From assembly GCF_001280845.1 (NCBI RefSeq), contig NZ_LGHP01000001.1, positions 2,504,435 to 2,568,434 on the forward strand: DNA of 64,000 nucleotides. Direction: 5' to 3'. Each line of letters begins with the position of its first letter. Within the stretch, counting starts at the first letter, position 1. Shown here piece after piece: positions 53,517-62,291 of the stretch. The translations under genes and the position numbers were made by a program. This stretch comes from Bacillus sp. FJAT-28004. Its GTDB lineage: Bacteria; Bacillota; Bacilli; Paenibacillales; Paenibacillaceae. A model generated the notes under the pieces. It ran no database searches and was not told where the DNA came from. It saw nothing but the letters and a program-made list of their open reading frames with translations.

Positions 53517-56349
53517 TGCAATCACGATTGAAGCATTCCGCGGATTTAATGAGAAACGAAGATTCGAGTTTCCAAATACAAGCATTGTCATTTTGCATGG
53601 ACCAAATGGATATGGCAAAACCTCTTTTTTTGACGCGATCGAATGGGGGTTAACCGGTGTCATTTATCGTTATGAGCAGGATCCCGAGCGGAAATTATAT
53701 CGGTACATCGGTAACCATTTCGCTATGGATAAACCTCCTAAAGTAACGATAGAGCTGGTTAATTCGGACACAAGAATAACAGTTACGAGGACGGGTGCTG
53801 CCGGTACCAGCGTGAAGACAGACGGCGGTGCTAACTTCCTTGAGGTTGAGATTAACGGTGAGAAGGTTCCTGATTATAAGGCGGAAATTGTTTTAAAAGA
53901 GAAGCTCGTGCATGCGGAATGGCTGGACAAAGTGGATTTAAATAAAAGCTTGTTCCTGACCCATCTGCTGTGCCAAGAACGTATGAATGGCATCCTTCGC
54001 GGGATGAAAGAGAAGGAACGTTACAATTCAGTATCCCGAATCTTCGGCACGGAGCAATTTGCAGTCTACGGTGATATCGTTCATAAGGCTAGGATAGAGC
54101 TCGAAGAAAGGCGATTAGCATTTAGTCAGAAGTTAGGTCAGTTGACTACAGAAGAAGAGATGCTAGAGGATCGAATTCGAGGGATAAGGATGGATTTAAC
54201 CGATACCTCGCCTGCATCGCGAAATAATCAATGGTTATCGGCATTTCATCATTTTGTAGATGAATTCCAAATATCACCTGTATCAGAAGATCAAGATCAG
54301 GTTACTAATTTTATCAAAATAGCTGAGGCGCAAGTGGAATTGTTGGAGCAAGAGCGTATTTATTTGGAAGAAGATACGTTTCGACGATTAGAGCTGGCAA
54401 AGGATGCATCAACTTCCTTACAGGACAAGCTTCCGCTGCTGATTCAATGGGAACAAGAAAACAAGCTTGCTCAAACGCTCGATGAACATGAAATTAGGCT
54501 ATATAAATTGCAAATGCTGTATGATAATACAACTATTTTTCTGCAAAGTGAACAGACCAAAATGCAAAATGAGCAGCTGAATAAGGAGTTGCTTAAACAA
54601 TCAATGGAACTCCAGCTCAAAGCTGATCGGTTATTTGAAGCATTGAATGAAGTGAAAAATCTCTTAATCACGGCCCGAAACCGTAAACAAATCGATGGGT
54701 TGAGTGGGGCTTTTGCACTTGCTTATCCGCATTTGGAAGAAACACCTCGCTTAGCGTTGTACCATGCGCTTTAAGAGTTCGAGCTTCAATATCGAAAACA
54801 AGTGGAACTAGAAAAAACTTTAAATGAAGTTGACCAGTTATATAATCAACAATCGGACTTTGTTCAGCAGCTTGTGCGACATGAAAAGAAACATAAAGCT
54901 TTTCTCAAACACGTTCTGCAGGTTGCAATTGAACAGCCAGAGATAGAGGGTTGTCCTGCTTGTGGCACGGATCATATCGATTCCTCATACTTGCAGCAAT
55001 ATGTAAGCGGCCAGATGGATTCGATTCATCCTGATCTTGCGATCGCCGAGAAAAGGAGCCTTGAGCTTGAACAACAGCGGCAAGCCTATTCTGACCAGCT
55101 CCTAGAAGCTCAAACGAATTCGAAGGAGAGTTTAACGGCTGTTCGGAGAGTAATGGAAGAGTGGAAGGATCAACATAGTGACTTACTCGATCAGGTAGCG
55201 AATTTGCAAACGGAGTGTAACAACTTACAAAGAAGTATGCTGCTAGTTGATCAACGATACGAAGAGTTCAGGAAGCAAGCAAGTGGACTGGATATCGATA
55301 TCCATGCATCTTCTCTGAGCGAACGGTTACTGACTAAGCTGAATGAAACGAAAATTCAAATCAGTGACTTGCGAAAACTACTTATCTCAGTAGCTTCGGA
55401 GTATTCATCTATGCCAAGCGCAGAAAGAGAGAACAAGTTGCAGCATCTACGAGATGATGTCGTTGTGTGGCTTGGAAAACTAACAGCAGCAGAAATTATA
55501 GGCGCGGATACCCATACAACGGAATGGTTCGAAATTACACAGCAGTTAGACTCCAAGGCTAGTTTGATTGAGGAATCGATGATTGAAAATGCTCGTAAGC
55601 ACGGAGTAGCAGCACAATTGCTAGATGCGTTCCGAGCAAATACCGATCTTGCGCTACTTGAACAATTGCAGCAACAGAAAGCTTCCAAACACAAGGTCAT
55701 TGAGCGAGTTGAAGAAGGTCTTCGAAGCATTGAAGAAATGGTTACTGCTCTAAAGGATGCCGAGCAGACCGTTCCAGATGCAATCAGTGGTTTGAATGAG
55801 CGAGTTATGGATCAAATGTTCGATACGATGCGTTCCATTTTCGTCAGAATCAACTCTCACCCGATATTTACCCATATCGATTACGATACCGGAAAAAAAT
55901 TCAAAAGCAATCGTCTGTTTCTAAAAGTTATGACGAGAGAGAATACGTCACTTGGTCACCAAGAAGCAAATCCCTCTTACATATTTAGCGCAGCCCAGGT
56001 GAATGCCACTGCGATTTCATTTTTTCTTGCAATGGCGCTTACGCAATCATGGTCTCCACTGTCAATTGTGGCTATGGATGACCCGGTACAGAACATGGAC
56101 GATATGAATGTTGCTGCATTAATTGATCTTATTCGTAATTTAGCCGATTCTAGATTGCAGTACCATAAACAATTCATTATCTCTACACACGATTCAACGT
56201 TCTATCAGATTATGCGCAAGAAGTTCAGAATGCTGAATGTCGGGATCATCGAGTTTGATTCATACTCTGAGGCAGGTCCAACTTTTGAGCAGCGTGTTGT
56301 AGAAGCGACGGTTAAGCAGCCAATAGCCATATTCTCCAAAGCGGATTAA
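53506..56349 (+). pseudogene. SMC/RecN-like ATPase of the ABC-3C-like system, interrupted by one in-frame stop
   Basis: Read through, this is a 947-codon frame. Walker A GPNGYGKT is at residues 32-39, long coiled coils flank a zinc hook CPACGT (Cys483/Cys486), and the signature-like FSAAQ plus Walker B VAMDDPVQNMDD lie near the end. Codon 423 (54772-54774) is TAA. The frame continues at once with EFELQYRKQ in the same coiled-coil register. A single C-to-T change from CAA (Gln) would explain it. The downstream part has only a GTG (54802) without a ribosome-binding site. The gene is probably inactive, unless this is a sequencing error or a tolerated readthrough. Confidence 0.85.
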
Positions 56350-56365
56350 TCATAAAATTCAACCC

Positions 56366-56412
56366 AAAAAAGTCGATTTCCTGTACGATTAAGGAATCGA
56401 CTTTTTTTATTA
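56366..56412 (+). terminator. Terminator of the hydrolase-ABC operon
   Basis: AAAAAAGTCGATTTCC pairs with GGAATCGACTTTTTTT (one bulge). Confidence 0.82.
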
Positions 56413-56476
56413 CAAACTTATTTATATATTTTATTTTAAATGTGAGAAATTAATTTTTTTATTACGTTGTATATAG

Positions 56477-56492
56477 TGTAAAAGCTTTTACA
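56477..56492 (+). promoter_or_regulatory. Perfect 16-bp palindrome upstream of the ECF sigma gene
   Basis: TGTAAAAGCTTTTACA is perfectly symmetric and lies about 22 bases before the start codon, immediately ahead of the ribosome-binding site. It resembles LacI/CcpA-type operator shapes; the binder is unknown. Confidence 0.5.
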
Positions 56493-56513
56493 AAAAAATA
56501 AGGAGAGTCACTC

Positions 56514-57077
56514 ATGAGGTCTAATGAAAATAACTTTATTCACCGATTACAGCGACAAAAAGAAGACGCATTAGAATATATCGTAGATACCTATTTGCCC
56601 TTAATAAAGGGTGTAACTTATAAAGTGTTATCTCCTCTCGAGAATGATGGAGTCATAGAAGAATGTATGAATGATATTTTACTCTCCATATGGAACCATT
56701 CGAATAAATTTCATGGTGATACAACCGATTTCAGAAAATGGATTTGTGCCATTGCTAAGTTCAAAGCTATTGACTACTACAGAAAAAATAGTAAAAAGAT
56801 CGAATTCGCGGCAATTCAAGCGGATTTGAATGCTGAAAGATCAGCAGAAGATGAACTCATCATAATGGAAGACAAAACGGAACTCATTGCGTTAATCAAT
56901 TTATTAGAGCCTGTAGACCGGGATATTTTTATCATGAAGTACTTTTTAGGATTAAACACAGAGGATATTTCCACCAAGCTCGATTTGACCAAAGCTTCGA
57001 TCGATAATCGGATTTATAGAGGGAAAAAGAAGCTTTATAACAAAGCGATGCATCTTAATTGGAGAGGTAGTGTATGA
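56514..57077 (+). CDS. ECF-type RNA polymerase sigma factor
   Basis: 187 residues: region 2 (DYYRKNSKK, FRKWICAIAKFKAIDYY) and region 4 (LEPVDRDIFIMKYFLGLNTEDISTKLDLTKASIDNRIYRGKKKL). It is followed, with a 4-base overlap, by its likely anti-sigma factor. Target promoters cannot be identified from this window. AAGGAGAG precedes the ATG. Confidence 0.92.
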   Translation: MRSNENNFIHRLQRQKEDALEYIVDTYLPLIKGVTYKVLSPLENDGVIEECMNDILLSIWNHSNKFHGDTTDFRKWICAIAKFKAIDYYRKNSKKIEFAAIQADLNAERSAEDELIIMEDKTELIALINLLEPVDRDIFIMKYFLGLNTEDISTKLDLTKASIDNRIYRGKKKLYNKAMHLNWRGSV

Positions 57078-58189
57078 TGAAGGATATTTATGAATTATTA
57101 AATGAAATTGATCTAGATGATAAACAATTCGAAGAAATCGAAGTCACTGAATTTGAAAAAGCTAAAGTAAAAAAAGCATTAAAAGAATCATTAAATCAGA
57201 AGAGAAAAATATGGAGCTGGAAAAAGAATATTGCCGCGGCTGTCATTATAGTTGGATTATCAGCAACAACATTTGGACTAACGTTTCCTGCTTACGCTAG
57301 CGATATCCCCGTTATACGAAATATTTTCCGATTATTGGATACTGGAAGGATCGGATTTTATGAAGACTATAAGAAATATTCCAGTGAAATAAACATGACA
57401 GAGGAAAGCAGTGGCATTAAAATCACGATAAAAGAGGCAATTTTTGATGGAAAATCTGTTACATTAACCTATGCATTAGAAAGCAATCAAGACTTGGGTG
57501 ACGATCCTAACTTACATGGATTATTAGATGCAAAAGGTTCACTCGGCGGGAGTCAAAGCTCTCAAATTACAAAAGTGGATGAAAATAGTTATGTAGGTTT
57601 AGTTCAAAGCAATATCGAATTTCGTAATCAAATGGAATTGGATCATGTTAATATAAACTGGACTATTGAAAATATAACTAATCAAAATAACGAAGAGAAA
57701 ATAAAAGGTAAATGGAGCTTTGCTCTTTCTTTAGACGCAACGGAGAATCAAACACAAATTATAAACCAAAGTGCTCAGCAAGAAGGTGTAAAAGTAAATA
57801 TAGAAAAAATATCCTTCACACCTATGAGCTTTATCGTGTATTACAATCAAGTAATTTCGGACGAAGTAAGAAATAAATGGGATGCGGTAGATATGGAAAT
57901 CGAAATTAAAGACGACTTAGGAAATAATTATTTAGGTAAAGGCAATGGAGGAGCAGGGGAGAGAGACGGCTATAACATGCACTGGAGTAAAACATTCGAA
58001 AAACTAAACCCAAATGCTACCAAGCTTATCCTAACAACTCATTTGAACTTGTATGAATACACTTCTGAAAATCATGGATCATTAGAAATAACGAAAGAGG
58101 GTTCAAAAGAAATTTTATTGCCAAAAAAATCAGGTAGAGGTAGAGAAAAATTCACATTAGATGATATTGTAATTGAACTAAAGAAATAA
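57074..58189 (+). CDS. DUF4179 membrane anti-sigma factor
   Basis: 371 residues: acidic cytoplasmic N-terminus (about 1-50), one membrane segment (IAAAVIIVGLSATTFGLTF), then an external domain beginning AYASDIPVIRNIFRLLD, typical of DUF4179 partners of ECF sigmas. It should hold the sigma factor at the membrane and release it on an external signal. ATG 57077 directly after is an equal start option. Confidence 0.9.
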   Translation: MMKDIYELLNEIDLDDKQFEEIEVTEFEKAKVKKALKESLNQKRKIWSWKKNIAAAVIIVGLSATTFGLTFPAYASDIPVIRNIFRLLDTGRIGFYEDYKKYSSEINMTEESSGIKITIKEAIFDGKSVTLTYALESNQDLGDDPNLHGLLDAKGSLGGSQSSQITKVDENSYVGLVQSNIEFRNQMELDHVNINWTIENITNQNNEEKIKGKWSFALSLDATENQTQIINQSAQQEGVKVNIEKISFTPMSFIVYYNQVISDEVRNKWDAVDMEIEIKDDLGNNYLGKGNGGAGERDGYNMHWSKTFEKLNPNATKLILTTHLNLYEYTSENHGSLEITKEGSKEILLPKKSGRGREKFTLDDIVIELKK

Positions 58190-58236
58190 CGTAATATTAG
58201 CTAAGTTGTAAAACTATAATGGAAGGGTGTCGATAT

Positions 58237-58698
58237 ATGGCAAGTACACCAAAAATTAAAATTGTTGATCATTCTGAATTAAGACTTGAAATAGATAAAA
58301 ATACCGAACTTGTTAGTCAAATTGATTTGGCTAAATGGGCGATTAGTGTCGCGAAACATGTGCTGCCGTATCTAGAGAAAGAGTTTCCTGAAAACGAAAA
58401 AATATTAAATGGATTTAAAGTTAACGAAAGGTGGCAAAAAGGGGAGGCTACTGTCCATCAAGTTAGACAAGCTGGGTTTCAGGTCCATGAAGTAGCCAGA
58501 GAATGTAAAAGTGAAACGGCTAAAGCAGCGGCACGAGCTGTTGGACAGGCTGTTGGCGTAGGGCATATGAGAGGGCATGCAATGGTTTCTTCAGATTACG
58601 CGATTAAAGCGATCGGACTTGATTCTAGGGAAGACATGAATAGGATTAGCGAAGAAAGAGAATGGCAATTATTTGAATTAAAAAGATACGTTAAATAA
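58237..58698 (+). CDS. Imm5-like putative immunity protein
   Basis: 153 residues, helical; ISVAKHVLPYLEKEFPENEKI, KAAARAVGQAVGVGHMRGHAMVSSDYAIKA match the Imm5-type immunity family as I recall it (protection against polymorphic toxins). No toxin gene is adjacent. GGAAGGGTG precedes ATG 58237. It may be an orphan immunity gene, or part of the ECF transcript (47 bases behind the anti-sigma gene). Confidence 0.7.
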   Translation: MASTPKIKIVDHSELRLEIDKNTELVSQIDLAKWAISVAKHVLPYLEKEFPENEKILNGFKVNERWQKGEATVHQVRQAGFQVHEVARECKSETAKAAARAVGQAVGVGHMRGHAMVSSDYAIKAIGLDSREDMNRISEEREWQLFELKRYVK

Positions 58699-58730
58699 GA
58701 TTGAAATCAATATCATATAGATATACAAGT

Positions 58731-58762
58731 AAGAGCAGAGACAATGTACTGCTCTTTTTTTG
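58731..58762 (+). terminator. Terminator after the Imm5-like gene
   Basis: AAGAGCAG pairs with CTGCTCTT around AGACAATGTA, followed by T. Confidence 0.8.
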
Positions 58763-58925
58763 TTGCATATTTCTGGTGAAGAAACGATAATTTAATGACA
58801 TGAGGCGAAGTAAATCCGATAAGCATAGCGAAGTAGAACAGAGTGCGAAGGAACGGTTAAATTTGCTTGATTAAACTCATAAATTGAAACTTTTCATTGT
58901 CAGTGTAATATTAGACGAGAAAATG

Positions 58926-58934
58926 TGCTATAAT
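58926..58934 (+). promoter_or_regulatory. Extended -10 promoter of murB
   Basis: TGCTATAAT is an extended -10 element; no good -35 lies 17 bases upstream. The stretch 58763-58925 contains nothing else I can name. Confidence 0.55.
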
Positions 58935-58980
58935 TTAAAGTTGAAATTTCAAAGCTTTAACAACAACAAGAAAAGGTGAA

Positions 58981-59937
58981 ATGAATGATAATGAACGAAT
59001 GGGAACTATTTATATGAATAACGAATCTAACCTTTATAAACGCATATTAAATAAACTGCCTCACTTGGATGTTAAACTCGCTGAACCGGTTAAAAATCAC
59101 GCATATACAAAATTGGGGGGGAATGCTGATGTATTCATTACTCCAACCCAATATGATGAAATAAGCACTGTTTTTCAGATTGCGAAAGATGAAAATGTTC
59201 CGGTCACTCTATTGGGACATGGCTCCAATCTTATCGTAAAAGATGGTGGACTTCGCGGGATTACGATGCATTTAAAAAATTTGAATGAAGTTCGTACCGA
59301 GAATTGTACGCTTATTGCGCAAGCCGGAGCTTCTATTATAGATGTTTCTAGGCAAGCATTAGAACAGCATCTGTCTGGACTTGAGTTTGCATGTGGCATC
59401 CCAGGTACGGTTGGCGGTGCGTTATTTATGAATGCTGGAGCCTATGGCGGACAAATTTCAGATGTACTGGTAAACGCATTAGTGATGAACGAAGCAGGTG
59501 AACTTCTAACTTTATCAAATGAAGATCTGTCGTTGAGTTATCGGAAGAGTAATATTTCTGCAAAAAAATATGTCGTACTGGAAGCTGTATTTAATCTTAA
59601 ACAAGCTGATTATGCAGCTATAAAAGAAAAAATGGATGAGTTCACCTATGCTAGAGAAAGTAAACAGCCTTTGGAATATCCTTCATGTGGCAGTGTTTTC
59701 AAACGTCCGCCTGGGTACTTTGCTGGAAAACTGATACAAGACAGCGGTCTGCAAGGGAAACGTATTGGAGGAGCAGAGGTATCCACGAAACATGCAGGTT
59801 TTATTGTGAATGTTGATCATGCTACGTCAAAGGATTACATTGACTTGATAGAAATGATTAAAACGACGGTTAAACAAAATTATGATATCGACTTAGAGAC
59901 AGAAGTTATTGTCATTGGGGAAGATAGTACAAACTAA
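58981..59937 (+). CDS. murB: UDP-N-acetylenolpyruvoylglucosamine reductase MurB
   Basis: 318 residues. FAD-binding part with GHGSNLIVKDGG and GIPGTVGGALFMNAGAYG; active site with YRKSN, the Ser in PSCGSVFKRP and Glu near the C-terminus (TEVIVIGE). It reduces UDP-GlcNAc-enolpyruvate to UDP-MurNAc for peptidoglycan. ATG 58981 has AAAAGGTG upstream; ATG 59014 is an alternative. It is a lone monocistronic gene, so possibly a second murB beside one in a division cluster. Confidence 0.93.
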   Translation: MNDNERMGTIYMNNESNLYKRILNKLPHLDVKLAEPVKNHAYTKLGGNADVFITPTQYDEISTVFQIAKDENVPVTLLGHGSNLIVKDGGLRGITMHLKNLNEVRTENCTLIAQAGASIIDVSRQALEQHLSGLEFACGIPGTVGGALFMNAGAYGGQISDVLVNALVMNEAGELLTLSNEDLSLSYRKSNISAKKYVVLEAVFNLKQADYAAIKEKMDEFTYARESKQPLEYPSCGSVFKRPPGYFAGKLIQDSGLQGKRIGGAEVSTKHAGFIVNVDHATSKDYIDLIEMIKTTVKQNYDIDLETEVIVIGEDSTN

Positions 59938-59950
59938 ATCGGACTATTAA

Positions 59951-59997
59951 TAATCAAAGATCCTTCCATTTCATTTGGAGAGGGTCTTTGATTTTTT
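59951..59997 (+). terminator. Terminator of murB
   Basis: AATCAAAGATCC pairs with GGTCTTTGATTT, followed by T. Confidence 0.82.
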
Positions 59998-60132
59998 TAC
60001 AATATTTATCTTTAAATTGTATCAAGTTTGGCTTCAAAACTGCATGGGTCATTGGTATTGGCTAAACGGTCGAGGAAATCCGGAAAAAGTGGCGTTCTTC
60101 ATAAAATTGTAGTTTCAGATGGTTTTAAAAAG

Positions 60133-60162
60133 TTGTAACAACATCACGTTTCATTTTATAAT
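60133..60162 (+). promoter_or_regulatory. Promoter of the FusB-like gene leader
   Basis: TTGTAA (60133-60138), 18 bases, TATAAT (60157-60162). The leader to the main start codon is about 190 bases. Confidence 0.6.
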
Positions 60163-60186
60163 AAAAAGGAGAGGGAGTTGATAGGA

Positions 60187-60234
60187 ATGGCAAATCAAAT
60201 TGCCGGAAGAAGTAGCTGCTCATGCAAAGCCTAA
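60187..60234 (+). CDS. Putative 15-residue leader peptide
   Basis: ATG 60187 encodes MANQIAGRSSCSCKA and stop, with GGAGAGGG upstream (spacer about 11). It lies in the leader of the FusB-like gene ahead of two alternative hairpins, the arrangement of translational attenuators in antibiotic-resistance genes. Translation is unproven. Confidence 0.5.
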   Translation: MANQIAGRSSCSCKA

Positions 60235-60239
60235 TATTA

Positions 60240-60352
60240 GGGCGATACTTTGCGTGGGGCCGGACTGAAATATATTCGCCCAATTGAGCTAATATCGTTT
60301 CTAATAAAAGGCTTCGCACCTTATATTTTTTCCAATAAAAATAAGGGGCTGA
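60240..60352 (+). promoter_or_regulatory. Alternative hairpins of a probable translational attenuator
   Basis: GGGCGA (60240-60245) pairs with TCGCCC (60276-60281). CCTTAT (60319-60324) plus T-run pairs with the A-run plus ATAAGG (60341-60346), burying the Shine-Dalgarno ATAAGGGG of the main gene. The same CCTTAT can instead pair with ATAAAAGG (60304-60311), which would free the ribosome-binding site. Confidence 0.5.
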
Positions 60353-60358
60353 AAAGCT

Positions 60359-61024
60359 ATGAATAAACCATTTATTAGAAACCATCAATATAACTTGATA
60401 AAGAAACAGGCAAACCTGCTTCAAACTGCATGCAACACGGTCTCCGATCCGAAAGTAGTGGAAGCGGTTAGGTATAGTACGCAAACAAAAATTATCGAAG
60501 CTTTACCGGACGCAACTGATCTTCAAAAACATGATTTAGAGAAACTTGCGACGTTAAATAGGACGGAAGAATTTCAGCATTATTTGCAATCACTGCAACC
60601 TTTGATGTTGGAATTCACACAAGTAACGGCTGCTCAAATCAAGAAGCTGTTTCCAAAAGTTAAAAAGCTAAAGGTACCCGATTTAGCTGACATTGACTAC
60701 CGTTATGTTACGTACATGGGCTGGACCGATATCGCGACAAATAGGTTGTTTCTTATGTATCATCTAGATGGACAGCTTATTGGCATTGAAGGAAAGTTTA
60801 CGCCTACAAATAAGAAAAGCACCTGTTTTTTGTGTAATCGACATGAAGAGGTTGCGTTATTCACGGCTATTACGAAATCAAAGCCAGCTAATGCTTCACC
60901 GGATTACTACAAAGCAATTGGAAATTATATGTGCGTGAACAGCGAAGCATGTAACACAAATATAACGGATGTCACTATTTTAGAGAAATTCATCAGCAAC
61001 TTAATAGGAAAGTACGAATCATAA
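60359..61024 (+). CDS. FusB/FusC-type EF-G-binding protein
   Basis: 221 residues. Helical N-terminal half (MNKPFIRNHQYNLIKKQANLL) and a C-terminal zinc-finger half with STCFLCNRHEEV and YMCVNSEACN, the four-Cys finger of FusB/FusC. Such proteins bind EF-G and rescue ribosomes stalled by fusidic acid. Whether this chromosomal copy gives resistance or serves housekeeping is open. AAGGGGCTG lies before the ATG. Confidence 0.88.
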   Translation: MNKPFIRNHQYNLIKKQANLLQTACNTVSDPKVVEAVRYSTQTKIIEALPDATDLQKHDLEKLATLNRTEEFQHYLQSLQPLMLEFTQVTAAQIKKLFPKVKKLKVPDLADIDYRYVTYMGWTDIATNRLFLMYHLDGQLIGIEGKFTPTNKKSTCFLCNRHEEVALFTAITKSKPANASPDYYKAIGNYMCVNSEACNTNITDVTILEKFISNLIGKYES

Positions 61025-61030
61025 AATGAA

Positions 61031-61066
61031 AAGAGGCATCAGAAAATTCTGATGCTTCTTTTTTTA
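61031..61066 (+). terminator. Terminator after the FusB-like gene
   Basis: AGAGGCATCAGAA pairs with TTCTGATGCTTCT, followed by a T-run. Confidence 0.85.
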
Positions 61067-61225
61067 TTTAAAGTTGCTGAAACCATCATTAATCTCTCGC
61101 GAAACGGAGTGCAGTCTACACATTATCTTCAAATGTATGGTTTACAATTATTATAAGTAACGTTGGTTAGGGGGAAATAAGATCATATTCCAACTAAAAT
61201 AAGCAAGCAAGATGACGTTTCACTA

Positions 61226-61245
61226 ATACCCATAGGGGGTATAAT
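61226..61245 (+). promoter_or_regulatory. CsoR/CstR-type operator overlapping the -10 box
   Basis: ATACCCATAGGGGGTAT (61226-61242) shares bases with the -10 TATAAT (61240-61245). The -35 is weak (TTTCAC or GTTTCA). Since the downstream lipoprotein is of a copper-linked family, the binder may be a CsoR encoded elsewhere rather than CstR. Confidence 0.65.
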
Positions 61246-61289
61246 GAGAGTAGCATACTGAACCAAAAAACAGAGGAGTGTTGTAAAAG

Positions 61290-61841
61290 ATGAAAAAACA
61301 ATTGGCTTTACTAAGTGTTGCTGCGGTGATTGCTTTAAGTGGATGCGGAAAAAATACTACCACGGACATCCCTGTAAACAACAATCAAGGTGATAACCAC
61401 TCACAAATGGATCACTCCAATAGCGGTCAACTTCCTAAAGGATTAAAAGAAGCAACGAGTCCAACATTCAAGGTTGGGAGTGAAGCTATTATAAAAGCTG
61501 ACCACATGACTGGTATGAATGGAGCTATTGCAACAATTGGAGGCGCATATACGACTACAGCCTATGCCGTATCTTATACCCCAACAACAGGTGGCGAAAG
61601 AGTGACCAATCACAAATGGGTTATTCATGAAGAAATTAAAGATGCAGGCGACAAACCTTATAAATCGGGTGCAGAAGTTGTCTTGCAGGCAGACCATATG
61701 GAGGGTATGAACGGCGCAACCGCTACGATTGATTCCGCAGAGCAAACTACGGTTTACATGTTTGACTATGTTCCAACTTCTGGTGGAGAAAAAATGAAAA
61801 ATCATAAATGGGTAACGGAAAGCGAACTTTTACCGAAATGA
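61290..61841 (+). CDS. YdhK-like DUF1541 lipoprotein (CopL-like)
   Basis: 183 residues. Lipobox LSGC with Cys19, a His/Met linker (NHSQMDHSNS), then two DUF1541 repeats, each with ADHMxGMNGAxATI and a closing NHKWV. Repeats span about residues 60-115 and 120-178. The Met/His-rich motifs fit copper binding, as in staphylococcal CopL. The CsoR-type operator upstream supports metal or sulfur control. CAGAGGAGTG precedes the ATG. Confidence 0.87.
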   Translation: MKKQLALLSVAAVIALSGCGKNTTTDIPVNNNQGDNHSQMDHSNSGQLPKGLKEATSPTFKVGSEAIIKADHMTGMNGAIATIGGAYTTTAYAVSYTPTTGGERVTNHKWVIHEEIKDAGDKPYKSGAEVVLQADHMEGMNGATATIDSAEQTTVYMFDYVPTSGGEKMKNHKWVTESELLPK

Positions 61842-61916
61842 TCAAATGGAAAACATCAGGAAGTACATTTGACATTACATGAGCAGCGAATAAGTTTCAA
61901 AACAAAGCTTTAAACA

Positions 61917-61960
61917 AAACCAGTCAAAACACATCGTAAAGTGTTAGACTGGTTTTTGTA
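61917..61960 (+). terminator. Terminator after the DUF1541 gene
   Basis: AAAACCAGTC pairs with GACTGGTTTT, with an inner AACAC/GTGTT stem. Confidence 0.8.
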
Positions 61961-62291
61961 TTTTTTAAAAGAAGCTCAGATTCCCCTTATTGTCTAATAA
62001 CCTAACGACAAGCAATGTCCACTCATCGATCTCCACGCGATTAGTTAATACATATTTAATATATACAATTTCAAAAAAATGAACTAGAAAATTTAACTAA
62101 TACATAATCATTCTGTGATATAGCTTGTTGATGGTTTACAAAAGGTAGATAGTTAACCCAAATGTTCATGATTCAACAAAAAATAATTGTAATAATACGA
62201 GCTCTTTATGCATTAAATTAGTTACTGTTCATATTTTATATATATGGTAGTCACTTTATATTATCCATTTCACAAGGCTGGGGGTTATCAC
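61961..62291. other. AT-rich intergenic region without recognisable gene
   Basis: No frame with a ribosome-binding site is seen. TTAGTTAA near 62041 and TTAACTAA near 62093 are a loose inverted repeat. The promoter of the PhyH gene must lie here, but I cannot place it. Confidence 0.5.

Noticed and set aside
54802..56349. Second half of the SMC-like ATPase as an independent gene
   Set aside because: The GTG has no ribosome-binding site and sits in the middle of a coiled coil in the same frame as the first half; one interrupted gene is the simpler reading.
60125..60484. 119-residue minus-strand frame over the FusB leader
   Set aside because: It overlaps the leader, hairpins and the start of the FusB-like gene and has no ribosome-binding site.
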